32,728 nucleotides of DNA, from assembly GCA_016935435.1 (NCBI GenBank), contig JAFGQZ010000084.1:1-32728 (forward strand). The letters are read 5' to 3'. A program made the position numbers and the translations under genes. Positions 25,860-32,728 of the stretch are shown one piece after another. How positions within the stretch are numbered: position 1 is the stretch's first letter; the number at the start of each line of letters is the position of its first letter. The DNA comes from Bacteroidales bacterium. GTDB lineage: Bacteria; Bacteroidota; Bacteroidia; Bacteroidales; UBA10428. Below the pieces are notes generated by a model, which made no database searches, was not told where the DNA came from, and saw nothing but the letters and a program-made list of their open reading frames with translations.

Positions 25860-27650
25860 ATGGAAGCAACCCGTATTTTCGATTTATTGGAGAATTACAA
25901 TGATATGTTCAAAGCCAAACCCGATGCTTTTGCCTATAAAGCCAATGACAATTGGGTGCAGGTAAGCTCCGAAGAATATGTCGGCAATGCCAACCTTCTA
26001 AGTTTCGGGCTGCTCGCCTTAGGACTGAAACCTGGCGATAAAATTGCTACCGTATCGAACAACAGGCCTGAATGGAACTACCTCGATATGGCCATGTGCC
26101 AGGCCGGCATGGTACATGTTCCGGTTTATCCTACCATTAGCGATGCCGATTTTGCATATGTGCTCAACCATTGCGAACCAAAACTATTGGTAGTTTCCGA
26201 CAGGCAAATTTACGAAAAACTTAAGCCTATAGCCGCCGGTGTAAATTCGATAATTGATATATATACCTTTAACGATATTAGCGGAACACGCAACTGGAAA
26301 GAAATATTGGCACTTGGCAGCGAAAACGAAACCTTGAAAAAAAATGAGCTGGAAGCCATAAAAAAATCGGTAAAGACCGACGACCTGGCAACCATAATAT
26401 ATACCTCGGGCACAACAGGAAACCCTAAAGGGGCAATGCTCAGCCACAAAAATATTCTGGAAAACGTAAAAGGCATCTCCAGGGTTTTCAACTTTAACGA
26501 CAAACAACGTACCCTGAGTTTTCTGCCCGTAAGCCATATTTTTGAACGTACCATCGATTATTATTTCCAGTCGAAAGGCGTATCGATATATTATGCCGAA
26601 AACCTGGGAACTATTGCCGCCAACCTTAAAGAGGTGAAGCCCCATGTATTTATAGCCGTTCCCCGTGTTCTGGAGTCGGTTTACGATAAAATTATCGGTA
26701 AGGGCAAAGACCTCTCCGGAATAAAAAAACAGTTGTTTTTCTGGGCAGTTAACCTCGGGCTTAGGTATGAATTCCACAATAAAAACGGCTGGTTTTACCA
26801 TTTAAAATTAAAAGTAGCCGACAAACTTATCTTTACCAAATGGCGCGAGGCAGTTGGCGGAAATGTAGAAATAATTGTAACGGGCGGGGCAGCCCTGCAA
26901 CCCAGGCTGATGCGCGTTTTTAATGCTGCCGGCATACCCCTTGTAGAAGGGTACGGCATGACCGAAACTGCCCCTGTTATTGCGGCCAATAACTACGATA
27001 CTGGCGAAATTATGATAGGTACCGTTGGCCCGGTATTGCCAGGCATGGAAGTAAAAATTTCCGGTGATGGCGAAATCATGGCCAAGGGACCCTGCGTAAT
27101 GATGGGCTATTACCGCGAACCCGAACTCACCCACGAAACCATAGAAGCCGATGGCTGGCTCCACACAGGCGACATTGGCACACTTATCGACAATAAATAC
27201 CTGAAAATTACCGACCGCAAAAAAGAAATGTTTAAACTATCGAGCGGCAAGTACATTGCCCCACAACCTATCGAGAACATATTTAAGGAGTCGTTTTTTA
27301 TTGAACAGGCTTTTGTGTTTGGCGAAAACCAGAAATTTGCCAGCGCCCTAATTTCGCCCAACTTCCAGTTTTTGCACAACTGGTGCTCGAAACACGATGT
27401 CAAATACCGCGACAATTTCGAATTAATTCAAATACAGCAGGTAATACAGCGCTATCAGAAAGAGATAAACGAACTCAATAAACGCCTTGGCCAAACCGAA
27501 CAGATAAAACGTTTCAGGCTGGTACACGAAGAGTGGACAACAGCCACAGGCGAGCTTTCGCCAACCCTTAAACTTAAAAGGCGCTTCCTTATGGAAAAAT
27601 ACAAGCCCATTATCAACGAAATATTTTCGGTCGATAATGGCGGGGCTTAA
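25860..27650 (+). CDS. Long-chain fatty acyl-CoA synthetase
   Basis: This is a 596-residue enzyme that activates fatty acids with ATP and couples them to CoA for degradation or lipid synthesis. All core motifs are intact: VYPTISDADFAYVLNHC, the phosphate loop IIYTSGTTGNPKGA (179-192), FLPVSHIFERT, VEGYGMTETAPV (362-373), DGWLHTGDIG (431-440), TDRKKEMFKLSSGKY (451-465) and the C-terminal LSPTLKLKR with K571. The length is normal for the AMP-binding long-chain family with the VLNHC-type linker, common in Bacteroidota. It is probably membrane-associated without a true transmembrane helix. It follows its divergent paralog by 35 bp, likely in one operon. Chain-length preference is unknown. Confidence 0.93.
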   Translation: MEATRIFDLLENYNDMFKAKPDAFAYKANDNWVQVSSEEYVGNANLLSFGLLALGLKPGDKIATVSNNRPEWNYLDMAMCQAGMVHVPVYPTISDADFAYVLNHCEPKLLVVSDRQIYEKLKPIAAGVNSIIDIYTFNDISGTRNWKEILALGSENETLKKNELEAIKKSVKTDDLATIIYTSGTTGNPKGAMLSHKNILENVKGISRVFNFNDKQRTLSFLPVSHIFERTIDYYFQSKGVSIYYAENLGTIAANLKEVKPHVFIAVPRVLESVYDKIIGKGKDLSGIKKQLFFWAVNLGLRYEFHNKNGWFYHLKLKVADKLIFTKWREAVGGNVEIIVTGGAALQPRLMRVFNAAGIPLVEGYGMTETAPVIAANNYDTGEIMIGTVGPVLPGMEVKISGDGEIMAKGPCVMMGYYREPELTHETIEADGWLHTGDIGTLIDNKYLKITDRKKEMFKLSSGKYIAPQPIENIFKESFFIEQAFVFGENQKFASALISPNFQFLHNWCSKHDVKYRDNFELIQIQQVIQRYQKEINELNKRLGQTEQIKRFRLVHEEWTTATGELSPTLKLKRRFLMEKYKPIINEIFSVDNGGA

Positions 27651-27820
27651 AACACAATGCCTGGAAATTGAATTTTAATCTGAAAGCGGCAGCTATGTTT
27701 ATAATTTTATTGGGCAAAAAAAACTTGGCTTATTCCGTCCGATGTGTCAGGGAATAATTAAAGGGGTTATATGCTTTTTTGGTTATTGCCAATAAATACA
27801 GTTCACTCAATTTTTTAATT

Positions 27821-27855
27821 TCTTTTGTCGGGGGTATAACCCCACGGACAAAAGA
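27821..27855. repeat. Nested inverted repeat, 9+4 bp arms
   Basis: TCTTTTGTC (27821-27829) pairs perfectly with GACAAAAGA (27847-27855). Inside, GGGG (27831-27834) pairs with CCCC (27840-27843) around TATAA. The result is a strong stem-loop with a small internal asymmetry. It is not followed by a T-tract in either direction. Candidate roles are transcript end protection, a bidirectional stop or a small palindromic element. Confidence 0.55.
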
Positions 27856-27865
27856 TTGTAAGCGT

Positions 27866-27890
27866 CATTCCGGGCCTGCCCCGGAGTCGG
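27866..27890. repeat. REP-like palindrome, GTCATTCCGGG type
   Basis: GTCATTCCGGG-CCTG-CCCCGGAGTC contains a 6-bp perfect stem (TCCGGG 27869-27874, CCCGGA 27880-27885). The wording resembles the dispersed extragenic palindromes of the GTCATTCCGG...CCGGAATC kind found in many genomes. Only one degenerate copy is in this window, so the identification rests on recall. Confidence 0.4.
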
Positions 27891-27976
27891 CATTTTTAAA
27901 CAGGAACAAAAAAGGTAGATTTCTGCCAGCACTGGAATGTTGAGAAAAACCTGCCAAATGCAAAACAAAAAAAGAC

Positions 27977-29887
27977 TTACAACTTCTTCAGTGCAATCTT
28001 CTTCTGGTCGGCCAGGGCAATTTTTTCCGAAAACTCGTAAAGCTTTGTATATTCGGTTTTAGGGTACATGCCTTTGTTTTGTATGAAACTGCGTATATAC
28101 ACTATTTGGTTGCCTTCGGCATACAATTCGGCAATGTATGTCCCAAACTCACTTATTAACTCCGTTCTTTCAGCATTGCCGCCCCAGGTGTACCCCTCGG
28201 GCAAATTGTATATTACCGTATCGGTTTCGGTATAAGCCCGGGGCATATATATGTCCGACTTTCGGTCGTCGGCCCGTTTAGGAAGGCTTTCCTGGCGGTT
28301 CAGAAGGTTCAGGGGCAAAAACATGTTCCCGCCCAAAAGGGTGGCATAATTCCCCAAGCCAACTTCTATTTCTTCCGTAACTACCGGAATACGGCTTTTG
28401 ATAACCTCGTGGCGGAATGAATTAATAATAAAATCGGGAATTTTAATGGCTTTGTACATCAGCTTCTTTTTATCGGCATCGTCGCTTCGTAAAACAGGCT
28501 CAATTTCGTCGTAATACAAACCCTGGTATTTTCGCGAAATTTGTACCTGTCCGCTTCCATCGGGACTGAGGTTAACCACAGCTTTTGTCGATTTTATATT
28601 TTCGCCGGCAGTGTATGCCTTCGTATGCACAAGGTGGCCCCCGTCTTCTTTTATGAGCAACACATCGCGGTCGTCGGTAAAATGCCCCAGGTAACCGCAT
28701 GGGTTTGTCTGACTGGTGCATTCGAGCCAAAGGGTGTCGTTTTCGAGGGGCACGCATAAAAACACATGGTTGAAGCGTATAGATGGAAACCCGGGGACCA
28801 CCTTTTGTTGGTTATAACCGGCATTAACCAGCGTATAATGCGATTTTATTCCCACCGCTTTCAGCAGGGCATACATATAGTTCGAAAGAGCTTTGCAATC
28901 GCCGTAGGCAAACTTGTCAACAACCGAAGCCTCGAAAGGCTGAAACCCTCCAATGCCTACTTGTATGCTAACATAGCGGGTATTGTTTTGCAAATAGTGA
29001 TAAACAATTTGTACTTTTTCTTCATCGGAAGTTGCCAAACCTGTCAATGCCTTAATTTTCTGAATGGTGGCATCCGGTAAAACATCGCGGCCCTGGTTAA
29101 GCCCCCATGCCCACTTGCCAATATCGTTCCACGAACCGGCGTTGCCACTGGTTTTGGCAAATTCAAACTCCGTAGGCGAGAAAATTACGTTCGGCACAAA
29201 ATTATCCAGCGGCGAGCTAAAAGGCTCGTATTTATATGCTGCAAGGTTTTCTGCCACCCAGCTTTTTGTTATGGTGCCGCCATTGTTTGTTGTTATACCG
29301 GTTTGGGGCAGGTTTCTTTCGTAATGGCGAAATTCAACCGATTCGGGCCCTACAAGGGTGTAAACTGATTTCTGTAAAGAAATGTTATATCCTTTCACAG
29401 GGTACCAGTCACGAATATATCGAAGATTATCGGTGGTTGTTTCCCAGGTATATTCTACTGTTGTGGGATAAGTAGCAATTCTCGGGTCAATTACTTTCCT
29501 GCGGCTGTCGTCGTATGCCGAAAAACCCGCTATAGCGCTGAAATCGTATATTTCACTGCCAGGAATGCCCCGTATTTTCTTTCCATTGGCATCGTAAACT
29601 GTGCCTTTTATCTTCGATATTTTCGAAAACTTATCGTAAAACTCCTGAAAATATGCAAGTTCCTGTCCGTTTTCATTCAAAACCGTTACAACCAGTTTGT
29701 GTTTAATATTCACCTTTGTAAGCGAAACAATTTCCACATGGGTTTCGTCAGCGCGTATTACAGCCCTGGCGTTAGCCTTTAAGGCTTCGGGCACTTCCGA
29801 TACGGCATAGGGGTTTTGTGCTATGGCCGGCCGGTTAAGCATAAAACAGGCCAAAAGCACAATAAAAAAAGTTCCGGTACGGTGCAT
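27977..29887 (-). CDS. DUF3857 transglutaminase-like secreted protein (intact triad)
   Basis: This is a 636-residue exported protein with a signal peptide ending IAQ (about residue 24). The DUF3857 beta-rich domain covers about 40-240. A transglutaminase-like domain (about 270-400) has the catalytic Cys331 in YGDCKALSNYMYALL, His374 in RFNHVFLCVP and an acidic Glu389 in WLECTS. A C-terminal beta domain (about 440-636) follows, DUF3858-like. The intact triad suggests a working thiol enzyme, either protease or transglutaminase, acting in the envelope. Its substrate is unknown for the family. It is the second gene of a pair: the upstream paralog ends 5 bp before its start, so translation is probably coupled. 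Confidence 0.85.
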   Translation of the reverse strand: MHRTGTFFIVLLACFMLNRPAIAQNPYAVSEVPEALKANARAVIRADETHVEIVSLTKVNIKHKLVVTVLNENGQELAYFQEFYDKFSKISKIKGTVYDANGKKIRGIPGSEIYDFSAIAGFSAYDDSRRKVIDPRIATYPTTVEYTWETTTDNLRYIRDWYPVKGYNISLQKSVYTLVGPESVEFRHYERNLPQTGITTNNGGTITKSWVAENLAAYKYEPFSSPLDNFVPNVIFSPTEFEFAKTSGNAGSWNDIGKWAWGLNQGRDVLPDATIQKIKALTGLATSDEEKVQIVYHYLQNNTRYVSIQVGIGGFQPFEASVVDKFAYGDCKALSNYMYALLKAVGIKSHYTLVNAGYNQQKVVPGFPSIRFNHVFLCVPLENDTLWLECTSQTNPCGYLGHFTDDRDVLLIKEDGGHLVHTKAYTAGENIKSTKAVVNLSPDGSGQVQISRKYQGLYYDEIEPVLRSDDADKKKLMYKAIKIPDFIINSFRHEVIKSRIPVVTEEIEVGLGNYATLLGGNMFLPLNLLNRQESLPKRADDRKSDIYMPRAYTETDTVIYNLPEGYTWGGNAERTELISEFGTYIAELYAEGNQIVYIRSFIQNKGMYPKTEYTKLYEFSEKIALADQKKIALKKL

Positions 29888-29892
29888 AATTG

Positions 29893-31764
29893 TTACAGTT
29901 TGTTTAAAATTACCGGCTCGGCATGGGCCTTAATAATTTGGTTATAAAACTCTTTCAGGTAAGCATATTCCGAAAACAGAAACATTTCTTTGTTAATAGA
30001 GAATTTATAAGAAATATTCAATGCGTTGTTTATTACGGCAGCCTGATAAACAAACCTGCCCCCGTTGTCGGGCAATTCCATTTTAACAGGTGCCGGCACA
30101 TGGGCAACTTCATATCCTTCGGGAACAGCTATTTTAATAATTATTGAATTGTCGATACAATGGGCATAATCTACCGGATATTTGCGCTCTTCGGGTTTAA
30201 AAGGATTTTCTTTTATCTGATTAAACAATAGTGGGTTAACAAACACCTGTCCATCAATTTCATAAACCTGGTTTCGAATTTCCACATCGTATTTTTCGCG
30301 TATGGGGCTATAAATGCTGTCGATATTTTCTGCCTTATAGTTAAGGATTTCCAGCCCGGGGTTTTCATCTTCTATATCTTCAACAAGCTCATCGGCGCTG
30401 TTAAAACTTTTGTAATACTTCCTGAAATAGTATGCCCCGTAATCGTTGCGCAATGTGCTGCATGAACCTTTCAACAACAAATCGCCGGTAAGTTCGAGGT
30501 CGTACAGCTTTGTGTTTTTGTCCTTTTTGTCGGCCTTTAGCGAAACCTGGGTTGAAGTTTCTTTGTACATAATACGCCCATGCCCGTTCAGGCACCTTAT
30601 GGGAAGCATGCCTGCCGGCAAAAGGGGCTCAGTGGCATCGAGCAGGTAAGTTGTTTCTCCTATTTTTGCGTAGGCTAATATATAATTAAGCTTGTTCATG
30701 CTTGCACCAAAAACAGGCAAAACGCCGTTATCGCGGGTGCTCAACACTACCGGGTAGGCACTTATATCGAGTTTGCGCAGCAGGTTAACCAGTATAAGGT
30801 TAACGTCGGCCGAGTTTCCGCTTCCTTCGCGCAATATAGTACCCAGGCTTGTATATGTGGGCGACAGGTTCGATACTTCGTTCCATTTTATGGCTGAACC
30901 AACCGCTTCGCAGGCGGCCTTCATTTTATCGTAATCGGTTGTGCAGCTATCTTTTATTCTCGAGGCCAAGCTGTTCAGGTATAAAGCAGCACTGAGAGTA
31001 CCGCCAAAGTAACTGCTTTCTTCAAGCCGGCGTGCCACTGCGTCCCAATCGGTGGTAAACTCTTTGTAAAGACCCGGAAAATGAACCGAAAGCAAATCAA
31101 ACTCAAACTTGGTAATATAGTTTTCGATAGAACTGGTGTAAGGTTCTTCCTTAAAGGCCGGCATGTTTGTGGCAATCCACCGCTCGCTGCCCGAATAGGC
31201 CAAACGTTCGTACCCGAAAAAGTTTTTCTTAAAATCGATGTATTGCGATTGGGGTACTATCAGTTCGCTGTATTTTACCGGTATTTCGCACTGAAATTTC
31301 CACTCATTTATAATAAACGGACTGGTAAACTCTATATCGAACACCGAGCCGATTTTAACATCGGGCATGGCAATCCGTAATCGGTAATAATCTTCGGTAA
31401 TGCGTTCCTTAAAAACATTTTCGTTTTTGAGTTTTGTTTCAACCACCTCGCCATTCTCCAGGTTATACGTGCGTCCGCGCACGGCAGTGGTTTCTGAACC
31501 CGGAAACCAGGTGTCGGCATATCTCAGGCCGTCGGCAGTAAGCACTTTGTACCTCACTATCCTGCGGAATTTATAGTCCTGAAGGCTCCAATAACCATAG
31601 TCGCAAAGAATTACTGCGGGGGCAGTGGAGTCTTTGTCGTAAACGGTCATCTCCAGGTCGGCTTTATCGATCTTCCCGAATTTAATCGGCTCTTTTTGTG
31701 CTTTAATTTCGTTTGCGCTTAAGGCAACAATAAGTGACAATGAAAAAAATACTGAAAGTTTCAT
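29893..31764 (-). CDS. DUF3857 transglutaminase-like secreted protein (triad lost)
   Basis: This is a 623-residue exported protein starting at the ATG at 31764. The frame extends to 31845, but the extra 27 residues would sit in front of a typical signal peptide (MKLSVFFSLSLIVALSANEIKAQ). It has the same architecture as its partner: a DUF3857 domain, a transglutaminase-like core (about 235-380) and a C-terminal beta domain. In the core the expected Cys is Ser318 (EGSGNSADVN) and the expected His is Tyr361 (NKLNYILAY), while the acid D376 (LLDATEP) remains. A classic cysteine triad is therefore missing and the protein may be a binding or scaffold version. I recall other Bacteroidota members with GNSA at this place, so this looks like a subfamily trait rather than decay. 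First gene of the pair. Confidence 0.82.
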   Translation of the reverse strand: MKLSVFFSLSLIVALSANEIKAQKEPIKFGKIDKADLEMTVYDKDSTAPAVILCDYGYWSLQDYKFRRIVRYKVLTADGLRYADTWFPGSETTAVRGRTYNLENGEVVETKLKNENVFKERITEDYYRLRIAMPDVKIGSVFDIEFTSPFIINEWKFQCEIPVKYSELIVPQSQYIDFKKNFFGYERLAYSGSERWIATNMPAFKEEPYTSSIENYITKFEFDLLSVHFPGLYKEFTTDWDAVARRLEESSYFGGTLSAALYLNSLASRIKDSCTTDYDKMKAACEAVGSAIKWNEVSNLSPTYTSLGTILREGSGNSADVNLILVNLLRKLDISAYPVVLSTRDNGVLPVFGASMNKLNYILAYAKIGETTYLLDATEPLLPAGMLPIRCLNGHGRIMYKETSTQVSLKADKKDKNTKLYDLELTGDLLLKGSCSTLRNDYGAYYFRKYYKSFNSADELVEDIEDENPGLEILNYKAENIDSIYSPIREKYDVEIRNQVYEIDGQVFVNPLLFNQIKENPFKPEERKYPVDYAHCIDNSIIIKIAVPEGYEVAHVPAPVKMELPDNGGRFVYQAAVINNALNISYKFSINKEMFLFSEYAYLKEFYNQIIKAHAEPVILNKL

Positions 31765-32008
31765 GTTTTTAGAAATGTTTGTAAGTGTTATTTTCAATAA
31801 CGTTTCAAGGGTTTGAGTTTTAAAATTCAGCAGAAATATAGGCATCTCATTGAGAAATACAAAATAATTTTTAACAACAGTTGTCTATTAATGACAAAAT
31901 ACGCCAAGTGTGGCAAAATAGAATTTCATAAGTTTAGAATATTCCTTAATATTGTTGGTTCATTTATACATAAAGTTTCACTAACTTTTTTTTGCTAATT
32001 CACCCATC

Positions 32009-32728
32009 ATGACACAAATAGACAGAAGGAGTTTTATAAAAACTACAGCTTCCGCGGGCAGCATACTGCTGGTATCGCCCTACCTCGACGGAAGCTTGCT
32101 TGGCATGCCGGTTGCGAAGGTCAACGGCTATTTTTCCGGCGAATTTGGTATCGACCAGGCTTTATGCACCCTTTTACTTGAAACCGCTTTGTCGCGCGGG
32201 GGCGATTATGCCGATGTTTATTTTGAGCACACACTCGAAAACTGGCTTTCGCTAGAAGACGGCAAGGTAAACCAGTCGTATGGCAGGGTAAAACTTGGCG
32301 TGGGCATACGCACAGTTAAAGGCGACCAGGTTGGCTATGGCTATACCGAAGAACTAACACGCGAATCGATGCTGTCGGCTGCTGCTACAGCAGCATCGCT
32401 TACCAGCGGCCAGCCAATTGCTGCCCCTGAAGCCTTACGTAAACCGGAAACTGCCAACTATTATCCACTGATTTCGCCACTCGAAGAGGTTCCGCTTTCG
32501 TCGAAATTACCTTTAGTAAAAGCCATTAACGAAAAATGCTTTTCTAAATCGAACGAAATTATTAAAGTAAACGCCGGCTTTCACGATAGTACCAAACGTA
32601 TAATGGTAGTTACCAGCGACGGTGTAATGGCCGAAGACCTGATTCCCCGAAATTACTTGTACGCATCGGCCATTGCCGAAAGGAACGGGCGCAAAGAACA
32701 AAGTTGGTGGAATGTGGGCGGCAGGTAC
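32009..32728 (+). CDS. TldD-family metalloprotease with Tat signal, 5' part
   Basis: This gene is open at the right edge; 240 codons are visible. The protein starts MTQIDRRSFIKTTASAGSILL, a textbook twin-arginine signal (DRRSFIK then a hydrophobic stretch), predicting export of a folded protein. The following sequence fits the N-terminal part of TldD/PmbA proteins: ALCTLLLETALSRGGDYADVYFEHT, SLEDGKVNQS, VKLGVGIRTVKGDQVGYGYTEELT, and later HDSTKRIMVVTSDG. The zinc motif of TldD lies further on, outside the window. TldD with TldE degrades unfolded peptides and matures some peptide products in the cytoplasm; an exported version is a variation. It is divergent from the DUF3857 pair across a 244-bp spacer. 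A TldE partner would be expected downstream. Confidence 0.85.
   Translation, partial: MTQIDRRSFIKTTASAGSILLVSPYLDGSLLGMPVAKVNGYFSGEFGIDQALCTLLLETALSRGGDYADVYFEHTLENWLSLEDGKVNQSYGRVKLGVGIRTVKGDQVGYGYTEELTRESMLSAAATAASLTSGQPIAAPEALRKPETANYYPLISPLEEVPLSSKLPLVKAINEKCFSKSNEIIKVNAGFHDSTKRIMVVTSDGVMAEDLIPRNYLYASAIAERNGRKEQSWWNVGGRY

Larger units (their letters stand above)
27651..27976. other. 326-bp convergent intergenic region with palindromes
   Basis: This region lies between the acyl-CoA synthetase gene (+) and the DUF3857 gene (-), whose 3' ends face each other. I see no coding sequence. It contains two inverted-repeat elements, at 27821-27855 and 27866-27890, described separately. No standard hairpin plus T-tract terminator was found for either gene. 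Confidence 0.5.

Noticed and set aside
26184..26801. 205-codon open frame on the - strand inside the acyl-CoA synthetase gene
   Set aside because: Shadow frame; the + strand frame has all synthetase motifs.
31765..31845. 27-residue N-terminal extension of the upstream DUF3857 protein
   Set aside because: It would precede a perfect signal peptide that starts at the ATG at 31764.
1..32728. CRISPR array, tRNA/rRNA gene, insertion sequence or phage gene
   Set aside because: I saw no regularly spaced repeats, no tRNA-like cloverleaf in spacers, and no transposase, integrase or phage motifs in any reading frame considered.

Overview
The window reads as chromosomal DNA of a Bacteroidota bacterium, most likely class Bacteroidia. 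Three things point there. It has a SusC/SusD pair with a lipoprotein SusD. It carries several families that are mainly known from this phylum: DUF3857 transglutaminase-like proteins, a long NagB–PIG-L fusion and a RokA-type sugar kinase. Two or three upstream regions also resemble the Bacteroidota promoter (TTG/TTTG, 17-23 nt, TAnnTTTG). The DNA is moderately AT-rich with AT-rich spacers. I see no rRNA, tRNA, CRISPR array, insertion sequence or phage gene.

Layout. (1) 173-886 (+): a secreted CBM9/DOMON-like protein. (2) 6406-1117 (-): an apparent operon of two tandem YfiR-family periplasmic proteins, a methyl-accepting chemotaxis-type receptor and a TonB-dependent receptor. It looks like an envelope sensing module with an unusual output. 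(3) 18864-6845 (-): an N-acetylglucosamine/chitooligosaccharide utilisation locus. In transcription order it holds a ROK repressor, SusC, SusD, a strong terminator, a NagB–PIG-L fusion, a FucP/NagP-type sugar permease, a ROK sugar kinase and NagX. (4) 19021-21621 (+): a GH20 beta-N-acetylhexosaminidase divergent from the repressor and closed by an intrinsic terminator. (5) 21880-27650 (+): a prolyl oligopeptidase lipoprotein followed by two tandem long-chain acyl-CoA synthetase paralogs, the first with altered catalytic motifs. (6) 31764-27977 (-): two DUF3857 proteins, one with an intact transglutaminase triad and one without. (7) 32009 to the right edge (+): the N-terminal 240 codons of a TldD-family protease with a twin-arginine signal.

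How the sugar locus should work (inference from families): SusD and SusC capture GlcNAc-containing oligosaccharides and import them across the outer membrane. GH20 releases GlcNAc in or at the envelope. The NagP-type permease brings GlcNAc into the cytoplasm, and the ROK kinase makes GlcNAc-6-P. The fusion enzyme deaminates glucosamine-6-P, and its PIG-L half is the only deacetylase-like domain here, since no separate nagA is present. The ROK repressor next to susC and facing GH20 is the obvious local regulator.

The least conventional parts are the YfiR-YfiR-MCP-TonB receptor operon, the NagB–PIG-L fusion with a substituted NagB active-site position, and the two pairs of paralogs in which one partner seems to have lost catalytic residues.
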